NCBI GenBank assembly: GCA_902494855.1
Contig: CABUVC010000011.1
Coordinates: 1-16,884, forward strand
Reading direction: 5' to 3'
Length of the DNA stretch: 16,884 bases
From: an uncultured Collinsella sp.
GTDB taxonomy: Bacteria > Actinomycetota > Coriobacteriia > Coriobacteriales > Coriobacteriaceae
A program made the translations under genes and the position numbers. Positions 1 through 7,397 of this stretch are shown one piece after another (positions within the stretch are counted from its first letter, which is position 1; each line of letters opens with the position of its first letter). The notes under the pieces are model-generated. The model searched no databases. It had not been told where the DNA came from and worked only from the letters and a program-made list of their open reading frames with translations.

Positions 1-10
1 ACCTACAGAG

Positions 11-37
11 AAGGGGCGCCAGGTTGGAGCGCCCCTT
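11..37 (-). terminator. Hairpin terminator candidate downstream of glgA
   Basis: A perfect 9-bp stem (AAGGGGCGC with GCGCCCCTT) encloses a 9-nt loop and lies 37 bp past the glgA stop codon. Read on the minus strand, the stem is followed by CTCTGT, which is only partly T-rich, so this is a weak-to-moderate intrinsic terminator rather than a canonical one. The symmetrical stem could also serve a convergent transcript from the other side. Its place at the end of the five-gene operon is the main argument for its role. Confidence 0.6.
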
Positions 38-73
38 GCTTAGGGTTTGATGAGGTTTTGAATCGTCTGTATG

Positions 74-2401
74 CTAGCGGCGCTTGCGGGTGGCCGTTGC
101 CTTGCGGACGGAGGTCTTCTTGGTCGGGGCCTTTTCCTCGGCCGGAGCGGCAGGGGAGACCGGGGCCTCCTTGGCGGGCTCGGTCTTTGCCGTAGCCTTC
201 GGAGCGGTCTTGACCTCAGCGGCCTTTGGCGCCGGCTTGGGCTTAACCTCGGGCTTGGTCTCCTCTTTGACGGCGGCGGGCATAGCCTCTGCCTTAGGAG
301 CGGCAGCCTTTGCCGTAGTCTTCTTGGTCGTCGTCGTGCGCTTGCGCGTGGTGGTCTTGGCGGTCGGCTTGGCCTCGACAGCTGCTTCGGCCTTGGGCTC
401 GGCAGGCGTCTCCTCGACCTTGACGGCGGGCTTTGCGGCAGCCTTCGGAGCGACCTTGGTCGCAGTAGCCTTGGCGGCCGTCGACTTCGTTGCCGTGGTC
501 TTCTTGGCAGCTGTTGCCTTCTTGGCAGTCGTGGTCGTCTTTTTGGCAGCGGTCTTTGCCGGAGCCTTGGCGGCCGGTTTGGCCTCAGCGACCTCGGCCT
601 TTACCTCGGGAGCAGCCTCGGCCTCGGCGGCCTTCTTGGCAGCGGCGGTCGTGCGCTTGCGCGTGGTCGTTGTCTTGGCAGCCGTTGTTTTAGTCGCGGC
701 AGCTTTGGTCGTCGTAGCCTTCTTAGTGGTCGTCTTGCGGGTCGCGGTCTTCTTAGCTACGGGCTTTACAGCAGGCTTGGCCTCGACCTCTGCCTTGTGA
801 GCAACCTCAGCCTTCACCTCAGGCTCGGCCTTTGCGGGCTCGGCCTCAACCGGCTTCTCCTCGGCTTTGGGCTCCTCAGCGGCCACCGGCTCAGCAACAG
901 CCTCAGGCTCGTCGACAACAGTCGCCGGCCTCTCAATCTCCGGGTGCATAAAGAAGTACAGGTCCAGATACTTATCGGCCGAGCGCGTCCAGCTAAAGTC
1001 CTGGCTCATGGCCTGCGTTACCAGCTGGTTCCAGGCGTCGCGGTTATCCCAGAACAGACGCGCCGCGCGGAACACGGCGTCGCCCATCTCGTCGCCGTTA
1101 AAGTTGGTAAACGAGAAGCCCGTGCCTTCGCCGGTAAACTCGTTATACGGAATCACAGTGTCTTTCAGGCCGCCGGTCTCGCGCACGATAGGCAGGGTGC
1201 CGTAGCGCATGGCGATGATCTGCGACAGGCCGCAGGGCTCAAACTTCGAAGGCATTAGGAACATGTCGGCGGCGGCATACATGCGCTGCGACAGCGCAGG
1301 ATCGAACTCGATGCGTGCGGCCATGGTACCGGGGTACTTGTCCTGGAAGTAGCGCAGACCGTCCTCGTAGTCGCGGTCGCCGGTGCCCAGCACCGCCACC
1401 TGCACGCCGCCGGCCAGAATGCGGTCGAGTGCGTACATGACCAGGTCCATGCCCTTCTGGCGCGTCAGGCGCGTGACCATGACCATAAGCGGACGGTCGT
1501 CGCGAACCTCGAGCCCCAGCTCTTCCTGCAGCTTGGCCTTGCATACGGCCTTACCAGAACGGTCCTCCACGGTGTAGTTGGCGGCAATGCGCTTGTCGGT
1601 CGCCGGGTCAAAGCCCGCCACGTCAATGCCATTCAAAATGCCCTGCAGCGCATAGGAGCGCTCGCGCAGCACACCGTCCAGGCCCTCGCCAAATTCGGGC
1701 GTCTGGATCTCGTTGGCATAGGTGGGGCTCACCGTGGTGATGGCATCGGCATAGCGCAGCGCGCCCAGCATGTAGTTGATGCTGCAGGCGTCGCAACGCA
1801 GCTGCGAGGCGGCCGCCGGAATATGCGCCACGCCCAGGATGTCCTCCATCACGGTGTCGCTAAACTGGCCCTGGAACGCCACGTTGTGGATAGAGAACAC
1901 GGTCTTGACGCGGTCGTACAGCGGCAGGCCCTGGTAGAACTCGCGCAAGAACACGGGCGCCAGTGCCGTCTGCCAGTCGTTGCAGTGCAGGATGTCGCAC
2001 TCAAAACCGGCCGGCAGGTGCTGCAGACTCTCGGTGATGGCCTTGGAGAAGAACGCAAAGCGCTCGCCGTCATCAAAGAAGCCGTACGGATAGTCGCGCG
2101 CAAAGTAGCGCTCGTTGTCGATGAACATATAGGTGACGCCGTCGTGCTCGAGCTTCTCGAGACCGCAGTACTCGTTGCGCCAGCCCAGGCTCACGTAAAA
2201 GTCGGAGAAGTGCTCCATCTGCGCCTTGTACTCGTCCTTGATGGTGGCGTACTTGGGCACCATCACGATAACCTCGGCGCCGGCGCGCACGAGCGCCGCG
2301 GGCAGCGAGCCCGCCACGTCGCCCAGGCCACCGGTCTTTACAAACGGTGCGCACTCGGCCGAGGCAAACACGATCTGCATCTTTTTGCTGGAATCTGCCA
2401 T
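74..2401 (-). CDS. glgA: Glycogen synthase GlgA with long H1-like C-terminal tail
   Basis: Glycogen synthase (GT5 family) transfers glucose from ADP-glucose to the non-reducing end of alpha-1,4-glucan. Residue numbers count from the preferred start. The KTGGL nucleotide-sugar loop is at 22-26, HNVAFQG at 172-178, the TRLTRQKG phosphate-binding stretch at about 310-317, and EPCGLSQ with its conserved Glu at 388-394. The enzyme proper ends near residue 488, the usual family length of about 480. Another 287 residues follow, made almost only of A, K, T, E, P, V and R, with no G, L, I, F, W, Y, N, Q or C. They alternate acidic E/A/P/V blocks with basic K/T/R blocks and end in RKRR. Start: an upstream in-frame ATG at 2413 has no Shine-Dalgarno, whereas the ATG at 2401 has GGGAG five bases upstream. 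This is the last gene of the operon, separated from glgD by a strong hairpin. Confidence 0.96.
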   Translation of the reverse strand: MADSSKKMQIVFASAECAPFVKTGGLGDVAGSLPAALVRAGAEVIVMVPKYATIKDEYKAQMEHFSDFYVSLGWRNEYCGLEKLEHDGVTYMFIDNERYFARDYPYGFFDDGERFAFFSKAITESLQHLPAGFECDILHCNDWQTALAPVFLREFYQGLPLYDRVKTVFSIHNVAFQGQFSDTVMEDILGVAHIPAAASQLRCDACSINYMLGALRYADAITTVSPTYANEIQTPEFGEGLDGVLRERSYALQGILNGIDVAGFDPATDKRIAANYTVEDRSGKAVCKAKLQEELGLEVRDDRPLMVMVTRLTRQKGMDLVMYALDRILAGGVQVAVLGTGDRDYEDGLRYFQDKYPGTMAARIEFDPALSQRMYAAADMFLMPSKFEPCGLSQIIAMRYGTLPIVRETGGLKDTVIPYNEFTGEGTGFSFTNFNGDEMGDAVFRAARLFWDNRDAWNQLVTQAMSQDFSWTRSADKYLDLYFFMHPEIERPATVVDEPEAVAEPVAAEEPKAEEKPVEAEPAKAEPEVKAEVAHKAEVEAKPAVKPVAKKTATRKTTTKKATTTKAAATKTTAAKTTTTRKRTTAAAKKAAEAEAAPEVKAEVAEAKPAAKAPAKTAAKKTTTTAKKATAAKKTTATKSTAAKATATKVAPKAAAKPAVKVEETPAEPKAEAAVEAKPTAKTTTRKRTTTTKKTTAKAAAPKAEAMPAAVKEETKPEVKPKPAPKAAEVKTAPKATAKTEPAKEAPVSPAAPAEEKAPTKKTSVRKATATRKRR
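333..667 (-). repeat. Exact 20-nt direct repeat inside the glgA tail
   Basis: The 20-mer GTCGTGCGCTTGCGCGTGGT (plus-strand reading) occurs exactly at 333-352 and again at 648-667, within the low-complexity tail-coding part of glgA. It encodes the TTRKRTT-type basic motif. Looser versions of the same Thr/Lys/Arg block occur elsewhere in the tail, for example near the first basic block and at the very C-terminus. Such repeats can change copy number by slippage or recombination, so tail length may differ between strains. The repeat is seen directly; the instability is inference. Confidence 0.7.
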
Positions 2402-2424
2402 ATTGTCTCCCATGTTGCAATTCG

Positions 2425-2460
2425 AGAATAGCCGCCTGGCGCAAACCGGGCGGCTATTCT
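2425..2460. promoter_or_regulatory. Intercistronic hairpin between glgD and glgA
   Basis: A perfect 12-bp inverted repeat (AGAATAGCCGCC with GGCGGCTATTCT) has a 12-nt centre that can add further pairs. It fills most of the 90-bp gap between the glgD stop and the glgA start. On the minus-strand transcript it is followed by CGAATTGCAAC, with no U run, so it is not a classical terminator. It could be an mRNA stability or processing element, or a partial attenuator lowering glgA output relative to the upstream genes. Confidence 0.6.
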
Positions 2461-2491
2461 ACATGTTACGAGCGATGTTGCGGTGCCAACG

Positions 2492-3619
2492 TTAACGTAC
2501 GACGGTGGTATCAGAAGTTAACGGAGCCTTGCCCAGCACCAGGATGTTCTCGGGCGTGCCACGAAGCTCGGTGTTGGTGGGAACCACGTTGTTCTTGTCC
2601 AGAATGGCGTTCTCAACACGGGCGCCGCTCCTGATGATGCAGCTCTGGTTAATGATCGAGTTGGTCACCGAGGCGCCCTCCTCGACCACGACGCCGCGCG
2701 ACAGGATCGAATTGCGCACGGTGCCCTTGATGATGCAGCCGGCCGAGATGATCGAGTTGCAGGCGTGGCTGCCGGTCGCATAGCGCGAAGGCGGCACGTC
2801 GTGGGCCTTGGTCAGGATCGGGCGCTCGGGGTCAAAGAGCTGGTCGGCCACGGTCTGGTCGAGCAGGTCCATGCTGCGGCGATACAGCGACTTCTCGCTA
2901 AACACGCCCACGACCTCGCCTTTGTACTCGTAGCTGCACACGTCGATATTGCCAAAGTCGCCCTGGAGTGCCTCGAGCAGATCCAGATAGTCGGCGGCCT
3001 GGTAGTGGTCGATAATCTCGAGCAGCGTCTCGCGGTTGACGATGCAGCAGTCCATGGAGGCGTTGTCGCCGTACGCGACGCCGGCGCTCACGCCCGTCAG
3101 GCGACCGTTCTCGTTAATCTCGAGCTTGGTCTCGTCATCGACGTTGCGCGTGGCCTTGCAGTACACCACGGTCATCTGGGCGCCGGAGTTCTCGTGCGCC
3201 TCGATGATGGTGTTGAGGTCCATGTTAAAGATGATGTTGGTGCCCATCATCACGACATAGGGCTTCTCCGAGCGCTGGAACAGCGTCTTGTTGGAGATGA
3301 TGTCGCGCAGCAAGAAGCGCATGCCGCCCTTGGTGGTGCCATACGCGTTGCCGGGCACCATGAACAGGCCGCCCTTCTTGCGGTCCAGGCCCCAGTCCTT
3401 GCCCGAGCCCACGTGGTCGATCAGCGAGCGGTAGTTGCCCGGCATGACGACGCCGACGGTCTTAATGCCGGCATTCATCATGTTGGACAGCGGGAAGTCG
3501 ATCAGGCGGTAGCGGCCCAAAAACGGAACGGACGCGATGGGGCGGTCCTTGAGCAGCACGCTGCCGTAGGACGAAGAGTAGTTAGCGGTGATATAACCGA
3601 TGGCCTTGCGATTGATCAT
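2492..3619 (-). CDS. glgD: GlgD, non-catalytic subunit of ADP-glucose pyrophosphorylase
   Basis: This 375-residue paralogue of GlgC has the usual GlgD length. It keeps the fold landmarks, an N-terminal nucleotidyltransferase domain (PFLGRYRLIDFPLSN at about 32-46) and a C-terminal left-handed beta-helix with hexapeptide repeats from about residue 285. It lacks the GGxGxRL nucleotide loop, having ANYSSSYGSVL at 12-22, and the catalytic Asp of the GDHLYRMD motif, having GTNIIFNMD at 126-134. In Firmicutes such GlgD proteins bind and activate GlgC rather than catalyse, so the same role is inferred here. Start: a longer frame begins at 3658 but would overlap glgC by 35 bp. The ATG at 3619 sits behind an AAGGGGG ribosome site that overlaps the end of glgC and leaves a 4-nt gap, so translation is probably coupled to glgC. 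Confidence 0.93.
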   Translation of the reverse strand: MINRKAIGYITANYSSSYGSVLLKDRPIASVPFLGRYRLIDFPLSNMMNAGIKTVGVVMPGNYRSLIDHVGSGKDWGLDRKKGGLFMVPGNAYGTTKGGMRFLLRDIISNKTLFQRSEKPYVVMMGTNIIFNMDLNTIIEAHENSGAQMTVVYCKATRNVDDETKLEINENGRLTGVSAGVAYGDNASMDCCIVNRETLLEIIDHYQAADYLDLLEALQGDFGNIDVCSYEYKGEVVGVFSEKSLYRRSMDLLDQTVADQLFDPERPILTKAHDVPPSRYATGSHACNSIISAGCIIKGTVRNSILSRGVVVEEGASVTNSIINQSCIIRSGARVENAILDKNNVVPTNTELRGTPENILVLGKAPLTSDTTVVR

Positions 3620-3623
3620 CGGA

Positions 3624-4772
3624 TCATTCCCCCTTCCCGATAACGACGTCATTTCCAACGACGGCCGTATCCTTGGTGGTATCGACAGAGCCGAGCTTCA
3701 CGCCCTCTTCGACCGTGGAGTTCTCGCCCAAAATAGCGCGGCAGATGTGCGCGCCGCTCTTAACGTGCGCACCCGGCAGCAGCACAGAGTCTTCGACCAC
3801 GGCGCGCTCCTCGATGATGACATCGGTTGAGAGGATCGAGTGGCGAGCGGTGCCGTAGATCTTGCAGCCGTTGGAGACCAGGCAGTCGTCCAGGCGGCCG
3901 TCCGGGCCAATGTAGTGCGGCGGACGCGTGGTGATGTTGGACATGATGGGGAAGTTCTTGTCAAACAGATCGAACTCGGGGTTGTTGCCCAGCAGGTCCA
4001 TCGAGGTCTCATGGAAGCTGGCGATGGTGCCGACGTCCTTCCAAAAGCCGTGGAACTCGTAGCTGTACAGGCGCTTGCCCTCGCCGAGCAGCTTGGGGAT
4101 GATGTCCTTGCCAAAGTCGTGGCTCGAGCGCTGGTCCAGAGCGTCTTCCTCGAGCGCCTCGATCAGCACGTCGGCCGAGAAGATGTAGATGCCCATGGAC
4201 GCGAGGTTCGAATCGGGCTTCTCGGGCTTCTCGGTGAACTTGGTGATGCGGCCGTCCTCGGGGTCGGTGGTCAGGATGCCAAAGCGGCTGGCCTCCTCCC
4301 ACGGCACGGGCATAACGCTCACCGTGAGGTCGGCGTTGTTCTCGATGTGCGTCTTGAGCATCTTGCGGTAGTCCATGCGATACAGGTGATCGCCCGAAAG
4401 AATCAGGACGTACTTGGGGTCGTTGGCCTTGATGTAGTCCAGGTTCTGCGTAATGGCGTCGGCCGTGCCCGCATACCAGGCGCCACCGGTCTGCGTCTCG
4501 TACGGCGGCAGGATCGACACGCCGCCGTCGCGGCTGTCCAGATCCCACGCCTCGCCGGAGCCCACGTAGGCATGCAGCAGGTAGGGACGGTACTGCGTCA
4601 GAACGCCCACCGTGTCGATGCCCGAGTTGGAGCAGTTGGACAGCGAAAAGTCGATAATGCGGAACTTGCCACCAAAGCTAACCGCCGGCTTGGCGATCTT
4701 TTGGGTGAGTGCCCCCAATCGGCTGCCCTGTCCTCCTGCGAGGAGCATCGCGATGCATTCTTTCTTACTCAT
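3624..4772 (-). CDS. glgC: Glucose-1-phosphate adenylyltransferase GlgC
   Basis: GlgC makes ADP-glucose and pyrophosphate from ATP and glucose-1-phosphate, the committed step of bacterial glycogen synthesis. The protein has 382 residues, typical of the short GlgC type. Visible motifs are GGQGSRLGALT at 13-23, KPAVSFGGKFRIIDF at 28-42, WYAGTADA at 99-106, SGDHLYRMDY at 126-135 with the catalytic Asp128, FTEKP at 179-183 with the glucose-1-phosphate-binding Lys182, SMGIYIF at 192-198 and GFWKDVGT further on. A beta-helix domain forms the C-terminal part. The ATG at 4772 is preceded by AGAAGGAG at good spacing. It lies directly before glgD, with which it probably forms a mixed tetramer. Confidence 0.97.
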   Translation of the reverse strand: MSKKECIAMLLAGGQGSRLGALTQKIAKPAVSFGGKFRIIDFSLSNCSNSGIDTVGVLTQYRPYLLHAYVGSGEAWDLDSRDGGVSILPPYETQTGGAWYAGTADAITQNLDYIKANDPKYVLILSGDHLYRMDYRKMLKTHIENNADLTVSVMPVPWEEASRFGILTTDPEDGRITKFTEKPEKPDSNLASMGIYIFSADVLIEALEEDALDQRSSHDFGKDIIPKLLGEGKRLYSYEFHGFWKDVGTIASFHETSMDLLGNNPEFDLFDKNFPIMSNITTRPPHYIGPDGRLDDCLVSNGCKIYGTARHSILSTDVIIEERAVVEDSVLLPGAHVKSGAHICRAILGENSTVEEGVKLGSVDTTKDTAVVGNDVVIGKGE

Positions 4773-4811
4773 CGATTTCTCCTTCTGTCATCGATGTTCC
4801 TAACCCATTAG

Positions 4812-4842
4812 CGACGGGCGCGGCGCACTGTCACGCCCGTCG
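4812..4842. promoter_or_regulatory. Intercistronic hairpin between glgP and glgC
   Basis: A perfect 9-bp GC-rich stem (CGACGGGCG with CGCCCGTCG) has a 13-nt loop and lies in the 104-bp gap between the glgP stop and glgC start. There is no T run on either side, so intrinsic termination is unlikely. A small second stem (TGCCG with CGGCA, 4848-4859) sits next to it. A role in transcript stability or differential expression of the two operon halves is inference. Confidence 0.5.
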
Positions 4843-4876
4843 AGTAATGCCGTGCGGCAAAGGGAGCTCGCGCGCT

Positions 4877-7303
4877 TTATGCGTGCCAGATCTCGTCGCG
4901 ATACTCGCGAATGGTGCGGTCGGACGAGAACCAGCCACTCGAGGCGGTGTTGAGCAGGGCCTTGCGGTTCCAGGTCTCCTGGTCGCCGTAGCTGCCCGTG
5001 AGGTTCTCCCATGCATCCACGTAGCTACGGAAGTCAGCCATGACTAGGTCGGGGTCGTTGTTGTTCATGAGCTCGTTGTAGATGCTCTCGAAGTTGCCCG
5101 AAAGACCCGCAAACGTGTTGTCCTTGAGCTCGTCCATCACGCGGCCCAGACGCTCGCGGTCGCCGTTGAGGGTATCCCACGCAAAGTAGCTGTTGGATGC
5201 CCAGAGCTGCTCGACCTCGGGGGCGGTCAGGCCAAAGATGGCCTCGTTCTCGCGGCCGGCCAGATCGGCGATCTCGATGTTGGCGCCGTCGAGGGTACCC
5301 AGCGTAATGGCGCCGTTCATCATGAGCTTCATGTTGGACGTGCCCGAGGCCTCCTTGCCGGCCGTGGAGATCTGCTCCGAGATCTCGGCGGCGGGGTAGA
5401 TGAGCTGGGCGTTGCTCACGCGGAAGTTGGGGATAAAGCAGACCTTCATGACCTCGTTCACGCGGGGGTCGTTGTTGATGACGTCGGCCACGGAGTTAAT
5501 GAGGCGGATGGTCTCCTTGGCAAAGGTGTAGCTCGAGGCAGCCTTGCCACTAAAGATGAAGGTCGTCGGCGTCACGTGGAAGTTAGGATCAGCGATGCGA
5601 CGGTTGTAGATGTCCATCACCTTCATGATGTTCATGAGCTGGCGCTTGTAGGCATGGAAGCGCTTTACCTGGACATCGAAGACGGTGTTGGGGTCAATGA
5701 CCAGACCGGTCTCGGCCTTAACGTAGGCGGCCAGGCGCTCCTTGTTAGCGCGCTTGGAGGCACCCACGGCCTTCAGGAACTCGGTGTCGTCCTTAAACTC
5801 TTTGAGCTTCTCAAGCTCAAAGGCGTCCTTGAGCCAGCCATCGCCAATAGCCTCGGTGACGAGCTTGGCATAGGTGGGGTTGGCCTCGGCAAAGAAGCGA
5901 CGGTGCGAGATGCCGTTGGTCTTGTTGTTGAACTTCTCGGGCGTCAGGGCATAGAAGTCCTTGAGCACAATGTTCTTGATGATGTCGGAGTGGATCTTGG
6001 CCACGCCGTTGACGCTATGGCTGCAGATCACAGACAGGTTGGCCATGCGAATCTCGCCGTCCCACAGAATGGCGGTCTGGCGCAGACGCTCCTGCCAGCC
6101 CTCTTGCGTGGTGTCGAACGACTCGTGCCAACGACGGCTGATCTCGTCGATGATCTGGTACACGCGGGGGAGGAGCTTGGAGAACGTGCCGATGGGCCAC
6201 TTCTCCAGAGCCTCGGGCAGGATGGTGTGGTTGGTGTAGCTCACGACCTGCGTCACGATGTTCCAAGCGTCATCCCACTCGAGCTTCTTCTCGTCGATGA
6301 GGATGCGCATGAGCTCGGGGCCGCACATGGCGGGGTGCGTGTCGTTGGTGTGGATGGCCACAAACTGCGGCAGCAGCTCCCAGTTCTCGCCGTGCTCCTT
6401 CTCAAAGGTGTCGAGCAGGCTGTAGATGCCGGCCGAGACAAACAGGTACTCCTGCTTCAGGCGCAGCAGACGGCCGTGCTCGCCGGCGTCGTTGGGGTAG
6501 AGGATGGCGCTGATGGCCTCGGCCTCGGCGCGCTCGGCGTCGGCCAGGGCGTAGTCGCCGCGGTTGAAGGCCTCCAGATCGAAGTGCTCCTCGACCGGCT
6601 CGGCAGCCCATACGCGCAGCTTGTTGACGGTCTCGCCGGCATAGCCCACCACGGGGATGTCGTAAGGAACGGCCAGGATATCCTGCGTGTCCACCGTGCG
6701 GTAGAACGTGCGGCCGTTCTCCTCAAAGCCCTCAACATGGCCACCAAACTTGATGGTCACGGCCTTGTCCTGACGACGGACCTCCCAGGGATAGCCGTGG
6801 GTGAGCCACTCGTCGGTGGCCTCGACCTGGCTGCCGTTGACGATCTCCTGCTTAAACAGGCCGTAGCGGTAGCGCATGCCGTTGCCGTAGCCTGCAATGC
6901 CCTCGGCTGCCATGGAATCCAGGAAGCATGCGGCCAGACGGCCCAAGCCACCGTTGCCCAGCGCCGGATCGGGCTCCTGGTTCTCGATGACGGACAGATC
7001 GAAGCCCATGTCGTCGAGCGCCTCGGCGACCATGTCGCGCACGCCAAAGTTGAGCAGGTAGTTGTCGAGCAGGCGACCGATCAAAAACTCAATCGAGAAG
7101 TAGTACACGCGCTTCTTGCCCTCGGCGGTCACACGGGCGTCACTCTTGGTGGCAACGGTGCGCGCCTTCTCGGCCACGAGCTTGGCCAGGGCGTTAAAGC
7201 GGTCCAGGTCGCTGGCGGCCTCGACGCTCTTGCCGCTGATGCTCATGACGGCATCGCGATAGAGCTCGGTAAACTCCTGCTTGTTGTCGAAGATCTTATT
7301 CAT
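4877..7303 (-). CDS. glgP: Glycogen/starch phosphorylase GlgP
   Basis: GT35 alpha-glucan phosphorylase is a PLP enzyme that phosphorolyses alpha-1,4-glucan to glucose-1-phosphate. The 808-residue length is normal for the family. Recognisable parts are the FSIEFLIGRLL stretch at 69-79, the NGGLGRLAACFLDSMA glycine-rich segment at 117-132, HTNDTHPAMC at 318-327, KRFHAYKRQLMN at 547-558, and the PLP site EASGTSNMKLMMNG at 651-664 with the Schiff-base lysine Lys659. The start ATG at 7303 has AAAGGA just upstream. The degradative enzyme is encoded among biosynthetic genes, which is common in glg operons and lets one signal set the whole glycogen cycle. Confidence 0.97.
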   Translation of the reverse strand: MNKIFDNKQEFTELYRDAVMSISGKSVEAASDLDRFNALAKLVAEKARTVATKSDARVTAEGKKRVYYFSIEFLIGRLLDNYLLNFGVRDMVAEALDDMGFDLSVIENQEPDPALGNGGLGRLAACFLDSMAAEGIAGYGNGMRYRYGLFKQEIVNGSQVEATDEWLTHGYPWEVRRQDKAVTIKFGGHVEGFEENGRTFYRTVDTQDILAVPYDIPVVGYAGETVNKLRVWAAEPVEEHFDLEAFNRGDYALADAERAEAEAISAILYPNDAGEHGRLLRLKQEYLFVSAGIYSLLDTFEKEHGENWELLPQFVAIHTNDTHPAMCGPELMRILIDEKKLEWDDAWNIVTQVVSYTNHTILPEALEKWPIGTFSKLLPRVYQIIDEISRRWHESFDTTQEGWQERLRQTAILWDGEIRMANLSVICSHSVNGVAKIHSDIIKNIVLKDFYALTPEKFNNKTNGISHRRFFAEANPTYAKLVTEAIGDGWLKDAFELEKLKEFKDDTEFLKAVGASKRANKERLAAYVKAETGLVIDPNTVFDVQVKRFHAYKRQLMNIMKVMDIYNRRIADPNFHVTPTTFIFSGKAASSYTFAKETIRLINSVADVINNDPRVNEVMKVCFIPNFRVSNAQLIYPAAEISEQISTAGKEASGTSNMKLMMNGAITLGTLDGANIEIADLAGRENEAIFGLTAPEVEQLWASNSYFAWDTLNGDRERLGRVMDELKDNTFAGLSGNFESIYNELMNNNDPDLVMADFRSYVDAWENLTGSYGDQETWNRKALLNTASSGWFSSDRTIREYRDEIWHA

Positions 7304-7397
7304 ACGTTCCTTTCCCCCGGGGATGTTTCTCCCGGAACGGTTATGACTTGTATCCTACGCCTCGTCGGGGCGGGTAATGACAGAGGTAACGACTTTG

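Noticed and set aside
71..1258. Gly/Leu/Arg-rich 395-codon and Ala/Val-rich 238-codon plus-strand frames over the glgA tail
   Set aside because: They are reverse readings of the Lys/Ala/Thr codon repeats. No start signal or family resemblance was found.
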